A DNA stretch of 64,000 nucleotides from Limnochorda pilosa (GTDB lineage Bacteria > Bacillota > Limnochordia > Limnochordales > Limnochordaceae). The notes beneath the pieces were generated by a model. It was not told the DNA's origin. It saw only the letters and a program-made list of their open reading frames with translations, and searched no databases. A program made the translations under genes and the position numbers. Location: positions 3,286,001-3,350,000 of the forward strand of contig NZ_AP014924.1 in assembly GCF_001544015.1 (NCBI RefSeq), written 5' to 3'. Shown here in pieces: positions 21,555-30,179 of the stretch (position 1 is the first letter of the stretch; every line of letters begins with the position of its first letter).

Positions 21555-22795
21555 AGGTCTTCGTGCTCAACTCGGGCAGCTCGTCGGTCAAGTACAAGCT
21601 GTACGAGATGCCCGATGAGGCCGTGCTGGCCTCGGGGCAGGTGGAGCGCATCGGTATGGACGACGCGGCGGTCACCCACCGCGTCCCCGGGCGGGAACCT
21701 TACCGGGTCCAGGAAGAGATCCTGGACCACACGACCGCGATCCAGCGGGTGTTGGGCCTCCTCACCGAGGCCCACGATGGGGCCGCGGTCCTGCAACGCA
21801 TCGACGAGATCGATGCCGTGGGGCACCGGGTGGTCCACGGCGGCGAGGCGTTTCACGGATCCGTCCGGGTGACGCCCGCGGTGAAGCGGTCGATCCGGGA
21901 GCTCTCCGAGCTCGCGCCGCTGCACAACCCCCACAACTTGGCAGGCATCGAGGCGGCCGAGGAGCTGCTCCCAGGCGTTCCCCAGGTGGCCGTCTTCGAC
22001 ACCGCCTTCCACGCCCGCATGCCCCGGCATGCCTTCCTCTACGCGCTTCCCCACGTTCTCTACCGCCGCTACGCGGTTCGTCGCTACGGATTCCACGGCT
22101 CGTCCCACCGGTACGTCGCCGAGCGGGTCCGCACCCTGCTGGGAGATGGAGGCACGGCCCGCATCATCACCTGCCACCTGGGCAACGGCGCCAGCATCGC
22201 GGCCGTGCAGGGAGACCACTCCATCGACACCTCCATGGGCTTCACGCCTCTCGAGGGCCTCATGATGGGCACCCGCTCGGGCGACGTGGACGCCGGGGCG
22301 CTCCTCTACGTCATGGCCCGGGAGAACCTCTCCCTGGCCGAGGCCGATGCCATGCTGAACAAGCACAGCGGCGTCCTGGGGATCTCGGGACTCGCGTCGG
22401 ACATGCGGGAGATCGAGGAGGCGGCCGACGCCGGCAACGAGACGGCCCGGCTCGCCCTGGAGATGTACGCCTACCGGATCCGCAAGTACATCGGCGCGTA
22501 CGCGGCGGCCCTGAATGGGGTCGACGCGATTGCCTTCACCGCCGGTATCGGCGAACACTCGTGGCGGGTGCGCGAGGACGTCGGCGCGTCGCTGGGCTAC
22601 CTGGGCGCCGAGCTGGACCCCGAAGCCAACCGGGCCGCCCGGGGCGAAGCGCTCATCTCGACCCCCCACAGCCGGGTGCGCCTCTACGTGGTGCCCACCG
22701 ACGAGGAGGTCGTCATCGCCCGCGACACGGTGGCCGTGGTGACGGCCGACCGCGAGCCGGTGGCCGCCCGTCGCCCCGGGGCTCGTCGCGGTTGA
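21551..22795 (+). CDS. ackA: Acetate kinase
   Basis: Transfers phosphate between acetyl phosphate and ADP, giving ATP and acetate, or the reverse. It has 414 residues, near the usual 400. The N-terminal LNSGSSSVKYKLYE, FDTAFHARMP, GFHGSSHRYV, the ATP-binding CHLGNGASIAAVQ and MGTRSGDVD are all intact. GTG 21551 overlaps the hbd stop. No phosphotransacetylase gene is adjacent. A butyrate kinase is less likely, since length and motifs fit AckA. Confidence 0.95.
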   Translation: MKVFVLNSGSSSVKYKLYEMPDEAVLASGQVERIGMDDAAVTHRVPGREPYRVQEEILDHTTAIQRVLGLLTEAHDGAAVLQRIDEIDAVGHRVVHGGEAFHGSVRVTPAVKRSIRELSELAPLHNPHNLAGIEAAEELLPGVPQVAVFDTAFHARMPRHAFLYALPHVLYRRYAVRRYGFHGSSHRYVAERVRTLLGDGGTARIITCHLGNGASIAAVQGDHSIDTSMGFTPLEGLMMGTRSGDVDAGALLYVMARENLSLAEADAMLNKHSGVLGISGLASDMREIEEAADAGNETARLALEMYAYRIRKYIGAYAAALNGVDAIAFTAGIGEHSWRVREDVGASLGYLGAELDPEANRAARGEALISTPHSRVRLYVVPTDEEVVIARDTVAVVTADREPVAARRPGARRG

Positions 22796-22820
22796 AAGGG
22801 CGTCCGCTCCTGCCCATAAT
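22792..22820 (+). promoter_or_regulatory. Sigma-A-type promoter for ccdA
   Basis: TTGAAA (22792-22797), a 17-base spacer and CATAAT (22815-22820) match the housekeeping consensus at 5/6 and 5/6. It lies across the end of ackA and 26 bases before the ccdA ATG, allowing separate expression of ccdA. Confidence 0.65.
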
Positions 22821-22845
22821 GGAGGCGCGAGATACGAGAGGGGGT

Positions 22846-23583
22846 ATGAGTGTGCCCGGAACCGAGGTGGGTGTGGCCATCGCCTTCCTGGCGGGGGCGG
22901 CTTCCATCGTCTCTCCTTGCGTCATCGCCCTCATCCCGGCGTACGTGAGCTATCTCTCGGGCCTGAGCCTCTCGGAACTCTCGGCGCACCCGGGGGAGGG
23001 CGGCGCGCCTCGCCGCCGGGTGATGGCCGGGGCGCTCCTCTTCGTGCTGGGCTTCACCGTGGTCTTCGTCGCCTTCGGGGCCACGGCTACGGCCCTGGGG
23101 CGATCGCTGCTCCTCTACCAGGACCTCCTGCGACGCCTGGCCGGAGTCCTCGTCGTTCTCTTCGGCATCTACCTCACCGGGCTCGTGCGCATCCCCTTCC
23201 TCGAGCAGGAGCGCCGGCTCGACCTGGGTCGCATGCCCCGGGGGCTGGCCGGCGCCTTCCCGGTGGGCATGGCCTTCGCTGCCGGGTGGACGCCGTGCGT
23301 CGGCCCCGCGCTGGCGTCGATCCTCTTCCTGGCGGGAACCCAGCAGACCCTCTGGCAGGGTGTGGGGCTCCTCCTGGTCTACTCGCTGGGCATGGCGTTG
23401 CCCTTCCTGGCCATGGCCCTCTTCATCGGCCGCTTCCAGAAGTGGCTCCCCCGGCTGGCCCGCCAGGGACGGTGGATCTCCCTGACCAGCGGCGCCCTGG
23501 TGGCCCTGGTGGGCGTGCTGCTCTACACCAACGCGTTCTTCCGCCTGGCAGGCCTCTTCAACTACTACCAGTGGGGCCTATGA
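22846..23583 (+). CDS. ccdA: CcdA-type thiol:disulfide transporter
   Basis: Membrane protein of 245 residues that moves reducing equivalents across the cytoplasmic membrane for cytochrome c maturation or other extracytoplasmic thiol reduction. Six hydrophobic segments are visible. The two redox cysteines sit in IVSPCVIALIPAY (helix 1) and GWTPCVGPAL (helix 4), as in CcdA/DsbD-beta. ATG 22846 follows AGAGGGGGT. No thioredoxin-like partner or cytochrome c maturation gene is adjacent, so the acceptor is unknown. Confidence 0.92.
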   Translation: MSVPGTEVGVAIAFLAGAASIVSPCVIALIPAYVSYLSGLSLSELSAHPGEGGAPRRRVMAGALLFVLGFTVVFVAFGATATALGRSLLLYQDLLRRLAGVLVVLFGIYLTGLVRIPFLEQERRLDLGRMPRGLAGAFPVGMAFAAGWTPCVGPALASILFLAGTQQTLWQGVGLLLVYSLGMALPFLAMALFIGRFQKWLPRLARQGRWISLTSGALVALVGVLLYTNAFFRLAGLFNYYQWGL

Positions 23584-23696
23584 CCCCTGAGCCCCCGCCT
23601 GACTCCGGGCTGCCGTCCGCCCCTACCCCGGGTGGACGGTACCGTCTCCGCTCCCCGGTACCGGTCCCCTTGCCCCTCCAGCCCGCGAGAGGCCAC

Positions 23697-23841
23697 CCGC
23701 GTTCGAGCCGCAGGGTCCTTCCCGGCAGCCGCACGGCCCCGGCGGAGCCAGGAGGGCGGAGCCGGGCCCGCGCGGAGCGAGTGGAGGCCTGGAGGGCCGG
23801 AGCGAGCGCGCGCCGGGAAGCACCCTGCGGCTCGAACGCGG
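23697..23841. repeat. 30-base near-perfect inverted repeat around an 85-base core
   Basis: The left arm 23697-23726 and right arm 23812-23841 are complementary at 29 of 30 positions; the single mismatch is a C facing a C near the inner third. The 85-base core is purine/GC-rich and contains the motif at 23786-23808. The element fills most of the 285-base gap between ccdA and the AI-2E gene and ends eight bases before a TATAAT box. The palindromes ACGGTACCGT (23637-23646) and CCGGTACCGG (23655-23664) lie just before it. It could be a mobile miniature element, a regulatory RNA fold or a terminator. Confidence 0.85.
23786..23808. repeat. 23-base repeat shared with 40544-40566, copy 1
   Basis: It begins GGCCTGGAGGGCCG and matches the sequence at 40544-40566 at 21 of 23 positions, in the same orientation. 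It lies in the core of the inverted-repeat element. Both copies are intergenic. Confidence 0.45.
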
Positions 23842-23845
23842 CCTG

Positions 23846-23854
23846 TGGTATAAT
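23846..23854 (+). promoter_or_regulatory. Extended -10 promoter directly before the AI-2E gene
   Basis: TGGTATAAT gives a perfect TATAAT (23849-23854) with the TGn extension. No good -35 lies 16-18 bases upstream; that position is inside the right arm of the inverted repeat. The GTG start is only 15 bases after the -10, so a transcript started here would have a leader of about eight bases. Confidence 0.6.
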
Positions 23855-23868
23855 CCCCGCGAAGGGAT

Positions 23869-25092
23869 GTGGCGGCGACGCTGGAGCGGCTCCTGCAGCC
23901 CAAGACGTGGCTCTTCCTGGCAGCGCTGGCGCTGGTCCTGATCTACCGGGTGCCGCTGGGGACCACCCTCCTCCCCTTCTTCATGGCCTTCCTCCTGGCC
24001 ATGCTCATGGACCCGGCGGTGAGCTGGGTCCAGCGACGCACCGGGATCCGGCGGACCGTGGTGGTGCTCGCGGTCCTGCTCCTGGTGATCGTGCTCACCC
24101 TCGGGCTCCTGTCGATCATCTTCGTCCGGGTGGTGGGCGACCTCATCAACCTGGCCGGGCTCCTGCCCGACTACCGCAAGGAACTGATCCAACTCACGGG
24201 GGACGCCATCACCGAGGTGAATCGTCTGGTGGAGGCCTTGCCCCCGGAGGTGGGCGCGTACGTCACCACCGGGGTGGAGGATTTCAGCCGCCAGGCCCTG
24301 GGCTTCGTCCAGAACCTGGTTCAGCGCCTGCTGGCCGGCCTCACGGGCCTTCCCAACCTCCTGGTGGTGGCGGTGATGGCGGTGATGGCCTCCTACTTCC
24401 TGTCGCGGGACAAGGAGAAGCTGGGCGAAAGCCTGACACGCCTCTTCCCGCCCGAGCGGCAGGAGGTCGTCCAGCGGGTGCAAGAGCGGGTCTTTCAGGA
24501 CCTGATGGGCTTTCTGCAGGGCCAGTTCCTCATTGCGCTCATGACCACGTCGCTCTCGATGCTGGTCCTCTTCCTCATGGGCGTCCCCTACTGGACGCTC
24601 CTGGGGCTCATCCTGGGGATCCTGGACTTCATCCCGGTGGTGGGCCCCAGCGTGGTCCTCTTCCCGTGGGCACTGGGGGCCATCCTCTTCGATCGGCCAG
24701 GGCAGGCTCTCTGGCTGCTCCTGCTCTACTTCGGCATCTTCTTCACCCGCCAGCTCGCGACGCCCCGGTTGCTGGGCACCTCCATCGGCATCCACCCGGT
24801 GGTGACCCTGATCTCCATCTACGGGGGCATCATCTTCTTCGGACCGGTGGGGATCCTGCTGGGACCGGTGCTGGCCATCGCCGGCAAGGCGGCCTGGCTG
24901 ACGCGCCTCACGGCCCGGGAGGAGATCGCGGGGATGGAGGCCCAGGGGGCTTTCTCCCCGCCCGACGCGCCGGGCTCGGCGGCGGGGCCGGCGAACGCTC
25001 CGGCCGGCGAGGCGGAGGAAGCCCGCCGGCAAGCGGTCGAGGAGGCCGAGACCTCCCACCGTTCTCCGGCATTCAGGCCCCCCAACCCCTGA
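23869..25092 (+). CDS. AI-2E family transporter (YtvI/PerM-like membrane protein)
   Basis: 407-residue polytopic protein of the AI-2E/PerM family, whose members export small molecules or ions; the substrate cannot be read from sequence. About seven to eight helices are arranged as in the family: two pairs at the N-terminus, a soluble loop at about residues 95-160, and a C-terminal bundle with LDFIPVVGPSVVLFP and the glycine-rich IYGGIIFFGPVGILLGP. The Ala/Glu-rich cytoplasmic tail after about residue 345 is unconserved. GTG 23869 has GAAGGG close by. An ATG at 23867 is out of frame. Confidence 0.87.
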   Translation: MAATLERLLQPKTWLFLAALALVLIYRVPLGTTLLPFFMAFLLAMLMDPAVSWVQRRTGIRRTVVVLAVLLLVIVLTLGLLSIIFVRVVGDLINLAGLLPDYRKELIQLTGDAITEVNRLVEALPPEVGAYVTTGVEDFSRQALGFVQNLVQRLLAGLTGLPNLLVVAVMAVMASYFLSRDKEKLGESLTRLFPPERQEVVQRVQERVFQDLMGFLQGQFLIALMTTSLSMLVLFLMGVPYWTLLGLILGILDFIPVVGPSVVLFPWALGAILFDRPGQALWLLLLYFGIFFTRQLATPRLLGTSIGIHPVVTLISIYGGIIFFGPVGILLGPVLAIAGKAAWLTRLTAREEIAGMEAQGAFSPPDAPGSAAGPANAPAGEAEEARRQAVEEAETSHRSPAFRPPNP

Positions 25093-25106
25093 TGGGCCAA
25101 CGCTGA

Positions 25107-25397
25107 TCAGTAGAGGTGGCCGCTCACCACGCCCATCTGCGACGGCCAGGCGAAGTCGGCCGCCCGGCTTCGAGGCCGCTCCAGGCGGAAGCCCCTCTGC
25201 CTCAGGACGCTGAGCCGGCGCCCCACCGATTGGCTCGTTCGGTTGAGGATGCGCCCGATCTGCCCCGTGGTGTACCCTTCCTCGTGGAGCTGCATGAGGA
25301 CCATGTCGCCCGCCGGCGTCCAGGGGCGCTCCCGGCGGGGTGCCTTGGTCCGGCCGGTCCTGGGATCGCGTTCTTCCACCTTCGAGCTCCGTGCCAT
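25107..25397 (-). CDS. Small helix-turn-helix DNA-binding protein
   Basis: 96-residue basic protein. Residues 26-70 (WTPAGDMVLMQLHEEGYTTG followed by QIGRILNRTSQSVGRRLSVL) form a trihelical HTH resembling SANT/Myb-like or GcrA-like domains. The N-terminus is Arg/Lys-rich. ATG 25397 has GGGAGG 11 bases upstream. It is convergent with the AI-2E gene and downstream of a two-component pair on the same strand. It could be a transcription regulator, but no target is evident; the exact family is not recognised. Confidence 0.7.
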   Translation of the reverse strand: MARSSKVEERDPRTGRTKAPRRERPWTPAGDMVLMQLHEEGYTTGQIGRILNRTSQSVGRRLSVLRQRGFRLERPRSRAADFAWPSQMGVVSGHLY

Positions 25398-25501
25398 GCG
25401 CGTCGGCCTCCCACGTGTTGGGATCGGACACGCTCAGGATACCAGGAACCTGTGTCCAATCTGGGGCGAACCGGTGAAACTTGTGTGACCGTTGAATGCC
25501 A
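25398..25501 (-). promoter_or_regulatory. Leader of the HTH gene with inverted GGACAC/GTGTCC repeat
   Basis: On the minus strand TGGTATCCT is a possible extended -10. A GGACAC...GTGTCC inverted repeat with a 20-base spacer lies across it, about 25-60 bases before the ATG. This is the kind of place an autoregulator would bind, but no second site supports it. Confidence 0.3.
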
Positions 25502-27286
25502 TCACGCGGAAACGGGGCCCGTTTCCTCCTGGCCCTGGGCCTGCGGGAGGCTGAAGAAGAAACGGCTCCCCTGCCCCGGCTGGCTCTCGGCCCATGCCCG
25601 TCCCCCGTGCAGCTCCACGAGCTGCCGGACGATCACCAGGCCGAGCCCGGTCCCCGAGCCGTCGGCGGTTCGGGCCTTGTCCACCTTGTAGAAGCGGTCC
25701 CAGACGTAGGGCAGCTCCTCGGCCGGGATCCCGGGTCCCGTATCCTCCACGGCCACCACCACGGCGTCACCCAGGGAGCGAGCCGCCACCCGGACCTGCC
25801 CCTCGCGCCCGGCGTAGCGGACGGCGTTCTCCAGGAGGTTGATCAGGATCTGGTCCAGGCGGTCACGGTCCGCCCAGACCGCGGGCAGGTCTTGGGGGAT
25901 GTCGGTCTCCACCCGCAGGGCGTTCTCCTCCATGCGGGGGTGCATGCTGACCAGCACGTCCTCCACCACCGGGGCCAGGGCCAGCGCCTGGCGATGAAGC
26001 TGCACCTGACCCCCTTCGATGCGGGAGAGGTCCAGCAGGCTGTTGACCAGCCGGATAAGCCGCATGGTCTCACCGTGCATGACCCCCAGGTAGCGCCCGA
26101 TCTCCCGGGGATCGGTCACCACCCCTTCCCGGATGGCCTGGAGGAAGCCGCGCAGGGAGGTGAGCGGGGTGCGGAGCTCATGGGAGACGTTGGCCACGAA
26201 GTCGCGCCGCATCTGCTCGACCCGGCGCTGCTCGGTGATGTCCTCCACCAGGCCCACGGCGCCCTCCACCCGACCGCCGCCGTCGATGGGTGCCACCCGC
26301 AGGCGCAGGGTCCGCCCACCCGTGGGTCGGATGCCTTCCACCGGCATGCCCTCCTGCAGGCAACGCTGGAAGGGCTGGAACCATTCGGCCGGCAGCACCT
26401 CCTCGGCCGGGCGGCCTTCGGCCTCCCCGCCCGCCAGCTCCAGGAGCTGCCGGGCCTGGGGGTTCACCAGCAGGATGTGCCCCCGCACGTCCACGGCCAG
26501 GACGCCCTCGCTCATGCTCTGGACGATGGACTCCCGCTGGCGCTTCTCCCGGGTGAGGGCATCGATGGTGAGCCCCAGCTCGCGGCTCAGGTGGTTGAAG
26601 GTCTTGGCCAGCTGGCCGATCTCGTCCTCCTCCTCGACCTCGATGCGGTGGTCGAAGCGGCCCTGGCGCATGGCCTGGGCGAAGGCCGTCATCTCGCGCA
26701 CGGGCCGGGTGATCCGCCTGGAGACGAAGAACGCGAGGAGGAGCGCCAGGCTGAGGGCCAGCAGCGAGGCGTAGAGCACCAGGGTGCGGATGCGCTGCAC
26801 TGTGGCCATCACCCCGCTGATGGGCGCGTGGAGCAGCACCGCCCCCGCCACGCGGCCGCCGGCCATCACCGGGGCCGCCACCGAGAAGGTGGGCTCACCC
26901 AGCTGGGGGATCAGGTCCACCCGGCTCACCACCAGACCGGCCCTGACCTTCTGCAGCTCGTCGGCGCTGAGCCGGAAGCCCTCCCAGCGGGTGTGGCTGA
27001 GGGAGGTGAGGAGGACCAGCCCCTGGTCGTTCACCACCCAGACCCGGGCGTCGGCCATGCGGTCCACGGTCTCCAGCAGGAAGTGGGCGGTCTCGGGGTC
27101 GCTCCGCACCAGGTACCCGTTGGAGATGAGCGCGGAGAGGGCCTCCGCCTGGCTCACCAGCTCCCGCCGGCGGTCCGAGAAGGAGTAGTCGACGGCCAGG
27201 TACCCCACCGCGGAGGCCAGGATCGACATGGTGACCACGATGAGGAGGACATCGTGGATCAGGAGCTTGCCGAAGACGGTGCGCAT
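25502..27286 (-). CDS. PhoR/WalK-like sensor histidine kinase
   Basis: Membrane sensor kinase, 594 residues. Helix 1 at about 10-32, an extracytoplasmic sensor domain of about 33-165, helix 2 at about 169-188, HAMP at about 189-240, PAS at about 250-350, HisKA with phosphoacceptor His369 in FVANVSHELRTPL, then HATPase with NLLENAVRYA (N box), EDTGPGIP and GTGLGL. ATG 27286 follows GGAGGATCC and lies 28 bases inside the regulator gene. The domain order matches PhoR/WalK. The stimulus is unknown; no phosphate-transport genes are nearby. Confidence 0.93.
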   Translation of the reverse strand: MRTVFGKLLIHDVLLIVVTMSILASAVGYLAVDYSFSDRRRELVSQAEALSALISNGYLVRSDPETAHFLLETVDRMADARVWVVNDQGLVLLTSLSHTRWEGFRLSADELQKVRAGLVVSRVDLIPQLGEPTFSVAAPVMAGGRVAGAVLLHAPISGVMATVQRIRTLVLYASLLALSLALLLAFFVSRRITRPVREMTAFAQAMRQGRFDHRIEVEEEDEIGQLAKTFNHLSRELGLTIDALTREKRQRESIVQSMSEGVLAVDVRGHILLVNPQARQLLELAGGEAEGRPAEEVLPAEWFQPFQRCLQEGMPVEGIRPTGGRTLRLRVAPIDGGGRVEGAVGLVEDITEQRRVEQMRRDFVANVSHELRTPLTSLRGFLQAIREGVVTDPREIGRYLGVMHGETMRLIRLVNSLLDLSRIEGGQVQLHRQALALAPVVEDVLVSMHPRMEENALRVETDIPQDLPAVWADRDRLDQILINLLENAVRYAGREGQVRVAARSLGDAVVVAVEDTGPGIPAEELPYVWDRFYKVDKARTADGSGTGLGLVIVRQLVELHGGRAWAESQPGQGSRFFFSLPQAQGQEETGPVSA

Positions 27287-27996
27287 GGATCCTCCGACCC
27301 CTCCGCGTCGCCGGCCTCCACGGGCTCGAACCGGTAGCCCACGCCCCACACGGTGTGGATGTAGTGCCTCCGCACCCCGGCAGGCTCGATCTTGCGCCGC
27401 AGCCGCTTGATGTGCACGTCGACGGTCCGTTCATCGCCGTAGAAGTCGTAGCCCCACACCCGCTCCAGGAGCTGGTCGCGGGTGAGGGTCCGCCCTGCGC
27501 CCCGGGCCAGCTCCCAAAGCAGATCGAACTCGCGGGGGGTGAGCGCGACAGGCTCGTCGTCGAGCAGGACCCGGTGCTGATCGCGGTCGATGAGGAGACC
27601 CGGGAAGGCCAGGTTCTCGGTTTCGGGTTCTTCGTCCCGGGCGCGGCGGAGGATCGCTTTCACCCGGGCGGCCACCTCCCTGGGGTTGAAGGGCTTGGTG
27701 ACGTAGTCGTCGGCTCCCATCTCGAGCCCCAGGATCTTCTCCACGTCGTCGTCCCGAGCGGTAAGCATGAGGATGGGCAGGGAGCTCCGGGCCCGCACCC
27801 GGCGACAGACCTCCCACCCGTCGATCTCGGGGAGCATCAGGTCCAGCACAAGCATCTGGTAGCGACCGCTGAGGGCCTCCTCTAGGCCGGAGCGGCCGTC
27901 GTGGCGGCACTCCACCTGGAACCCTTCCTTGCGCAGGTAGAGGCTGACGAGCTCGCAGACGTTCGGCTCGTCGTCCACCACCAGGACCCGTTCCAT
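27259..27996 (-). CDS. OmpR/PhoB-family response regulator
   Basis: 245-residue DNA-binding regulator. Receiver domain at residues 1-120 with phosphoacceptor Asp52 (VLDLMLPEIDG), acidic pair VVDDE, and Lys in YVTKPFNPRE. C-terminal winged helix at about 140-235 with the OmpR-type recognition segment DERTVDVHIKRLRRKIEP and the wing HTVWGVGYRFEP. ATG 27996 is used because the residues before it are unconserved. It overlaps the kinase gene, so the two are coupled and surely partners. Confidence 0.94.
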   Translation of the reverse strand: MERVLVVDDEPNVCELVSLYLRKEGFQVECRHDGRSGLEEALSGRYQMLVLDLMLPEIDGWEVCRRVRARSSLPILMLTARDDDVEKILGLEMGADDYVTKPFNPREVAARVKAILRRARDEEPETENLAFPGLLIDRDQHRVLLDDEPVALTPREFDLLWELARGAGRTLTRDQLLERVWGYDFYGDERTVDVHIKRLRRKIEPAGVRRHYIHTVWGVGYRFEPVEAGDAEGSEDPCAPSSASS

Positions 27997-28071
27997 GCAC
28001 CCACCCCCCGCGCCGCGCCGGCCCCCGCCCCGATCCAGCGCCGGCGGGCCGTTAGTCACCGGCTCGCGCCC

Positions 28072-28077
28072 ATTCTA
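28072..28077 (-). promoter_or_regulatory. Possible -10 box for the two-component operon
   Basis: The minus strand reads TAGAAT about 75 bases before the regulator ATG. No convincing -35 is visible at 16-18 bases. The gap 27997-28120 is otherwise GC-rich and featureless. Confidence 0.35.
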
Positions 28078-28120
28078 CCTCAAAGGCGTGTCGAAAGGAT
28101 GACGCGCCGCCCGCGCCCGG

Positions 28121-30028
28121 CTAGGACGGAACCCAGGTGTCCAGGCCCGTGCGCAGGGGATGGCGCCGCAAGCGTTCCACCCGCACGGCTCCGTTGCCGA
28201 AGCGGAGGTCCAGCTGGGTGACCAGTTCCTGCCCCATGATCGGCCCTTCCTTGAGCTCCAGGCGGGCGGATCCCGTGGGATTCGACTGGTTGCCGCCCAC
28301 CTCCGCCCGGCCGTCGAACCGGCCCGTCAGGAGGTACGAGGGGAGCTTGTACCCCAGGAGCGCCGCCACGGCTGGAAGCGACTCGTCCGTGACCTCCACC
28401 TCCAGATCCAGCCCCGGCCCTTCCCCGGCCACCGCCCCGTCCACGCCGGGGCCCATCCAGCCCGTCACCCGGTAGCGACCTCCCTCCACCCGGCGGGCCG
28501 TGAGCTGCTCGAGGTGCAGGCGGTTCCAGGATCCGCTGAAGGCCCCCTCCACCTGATCGAACCGCGCCGGGCCCATCACCAAGCGTGCGGACGATGCGCG
28601 GCCCGAGATGCTCGGATCCCGTGGGGCGCCCTCCAGGTGGACCTCCCCGTCTGCCTGGCCACCCAGGCCCAGCACCCGGGCGGCCTGAAGCGCCTGCAGG
28701 GGGAAGCCTTTGCTGCGGAGGTCGGCCTGGAGCGTGCCGCCCGGCGCATCGCCCGGGCGCCACCAGCCGGCTCCCTCCAGGCGCCCCTCGCCCAGCTCGA
28801 CCACGCCCTGGCTCACCTGGAGCCGCCCCTGGGTCCAGGCGAGTTCGGCCCGCAGGCGATCCACCTCGCCCCCGAGGAGGGTCGGGTGTGGGGCGGTCAC
28901 GCTCCCTGCCAGGGTCAGGTCCGCCCAGGAGCCGGACATCCTGCCTTCGAGCGCGGCCTCGCCCTTCAGGAAGCCGGCGACGAAGGGCAGGTACCGTTCC
29001 AAGGGCAGGCGCTCCCCCTGGAGGTCCACCGCGGGTCCTTCGGCCGAGATCCGGCCCGAGGCCGTCAGGACCGCTCGACCGTCGTCGAGCCGCAACGGCT
29101 CCAGGCGCAGCCCACCCTCCTCCCAGGTCATCCATCCAGAGAGGGTGTCGAACCGGTAGCGGGGCCAGCCGGCCGCTCGCGCGTCCACGGTCACCGGCGC
29201 CCCCCGGACCTCCATGCGGAGACGGGGCCACTCCCCATGCCCGGCGAGGGTCCCGTCCAGCCCCACCGGACCCGCCAGCTGGATCGCCTGGGGCCAGCCG
29301 TCCACCCGCTGCAGGAGCCGCGTGATCCAAGGGGCCGAGAGGTCGCCGGTGGCATGCACCTCGCCCGCCCACAGGCCGGCACGATCCAGGGGGACCTGGG
29401 CCTCGACGCCCAGGCGGGCGCCGGCCTCCTCCTCCACGGCGAGCCGCAGCTCCAGCGCATTCCGGCCGGGCGTGGCTGCCCGCACCGCCTCCGCCCTCCC
29501 CGAGAGCCTGGCGATCTCACCGGCGGCATCGGCCAGGGTCACCTCGGCCTCCTCCACCCGGAGGTGCACCCCCTGGGGGAGGCGGGCCAAGAGGACGCGG
29601 GCCTGCTCGGACGGGGTCTCGCCAGCCGGATCCGGGGCTTGACGGGCACCTGCCGTCTTCGGTGCCGGGGGTTCCCCCTCGGGCAGCAGGAGCCGTGCGT
29701 GAACGCCGCGCACGACCACGGCGTGCGTCGCGGCCACAGGATCGCGGTCCCGAATCCAGCGGAGGAGGTTGAAGCGGATGGAGACGGCCTCGGAGCGAAC
29801 GTCGGGGTTCCCGTCACCGTCCAGGTCCAGGCGGAGGGCCGACGCCTCGAGGCTTCCGGGACCCGTGAAGCGCACGCTTCCCAGCTCCGCGCCCACGCCC
29901 GGAAAGGCCCCGACCAGGGCCTCCTCCGCCCAGCGCGCCGGCAGGCCCGAGCTGTTGACGCCCAGGATCGCCACCGCCGTCAGCAGGATCAGGAGGCTCC
30001 CCGCGAAGAGGAGACGTTCAATCCACAT
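28121..30028 (-). CDS. AsmA/TamB-like single-pass protein
   Basis: Long protein of about 635 residues. An N-terminal membrane anchor (IERLLFAGSLLILLTAVAIL) is followed by an extracytoplasmic region of repeated beta-strand character, such as LAGSVTAPHPTLLGGEVDRL and RYRVTGWMGPGVDGAVAG, typical of AsmA/DUF748/TamB beta-groove proteins. In diderm bacteria such proteins move phospholipids or assemble the outer membrane. The start is uncertain: ATG 30028 has no good ribosome site, whereas GGAGGT lies 28 bases upstream. The assignment rests on overall architecture, not on a catalytic motif. Confidence 0.65.
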   Translation of the reverse strand: MWIERLLFAGSLLILLTAVAILGVNSSGLPARWAEEALVGAFPGVGAELGSVRFTGPGSLEASALRLDLDGDGNPDVRSEAVSIRFNLLRWIRDRDPVAATHAVVVRGVHARLLLPEGEPPAPKTAGARQAPDPAGETPSEQARVLLARLPQGVHLRVEEAEVTLADAAGEIARLSGRAEAVRAATPGRNALELRLAVEEEAGARLGVEAQVPLDRAGLWAGEVHATGDLSAPWITRLLQRVDGWPQAIQLAGPVGLDGTLAGHGEWPRLRMEVRGAPVTVDARAAGWPRYRFDTLSGWMTWEEGGLRLEPLRLDDGRAVLTASGRISAEGPAVDLQGERLPLERYLPFVAGFLKGEAALEGRMSGSWADLTLAGSVTAPHPTLLGGEVDRLRAELAWTQGRLQVSQGVVELGEGRLEGAGWWRPGDAPGGTLQADLRSKGFPLQALQAARVLGLGGQADGEVHLEGAPRDPSISGRASSARLVMGPARFDQVEGAFSGSWNRLHLEQLTARRVEGGRYRVTGWMGPGVDGAVAGEGPGLDLEVEVTDESLPAVAALLGYKLPSYLLTGRFDGRAEVGGNQSNPTGSARLELKEGPIMGQELVTQLDLRFGNGAVRVERLRRHPLRTGLDTWVPS

Positions 30029-30093
30029 CCACCGTCGGGCCAGCTCGGCAGCACCTCCGCCGGAGCGACACCCTGTCGCCCGTGCGTGGACCG

Positions 30094-30119
30094 GCCGGGG
30101 CCCGGCTGCGGGCCCCGGC
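30094..30119 (-). terminator. 11-base-pair hairpin after the adenosyltransferase gene
   Basis: Arms GCCGGGGCCCG (30094-30104) and CGGGCCCCGGC (30109-30119) pair perfectly around a 4-base loop. It lies downstream of the adenosyltransferase gene on the minus strand and before the AsmA-like gene. No T-run follows, so classical intrinsic termination is doubtful. Confidence 0.45.
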
Positions 30120-30179
30120 ATGTCCCGCTGAGGAGTGAGCTTCGCCTCCCGCCGAGTGCGGACCTCTTAGGAACTTGCG

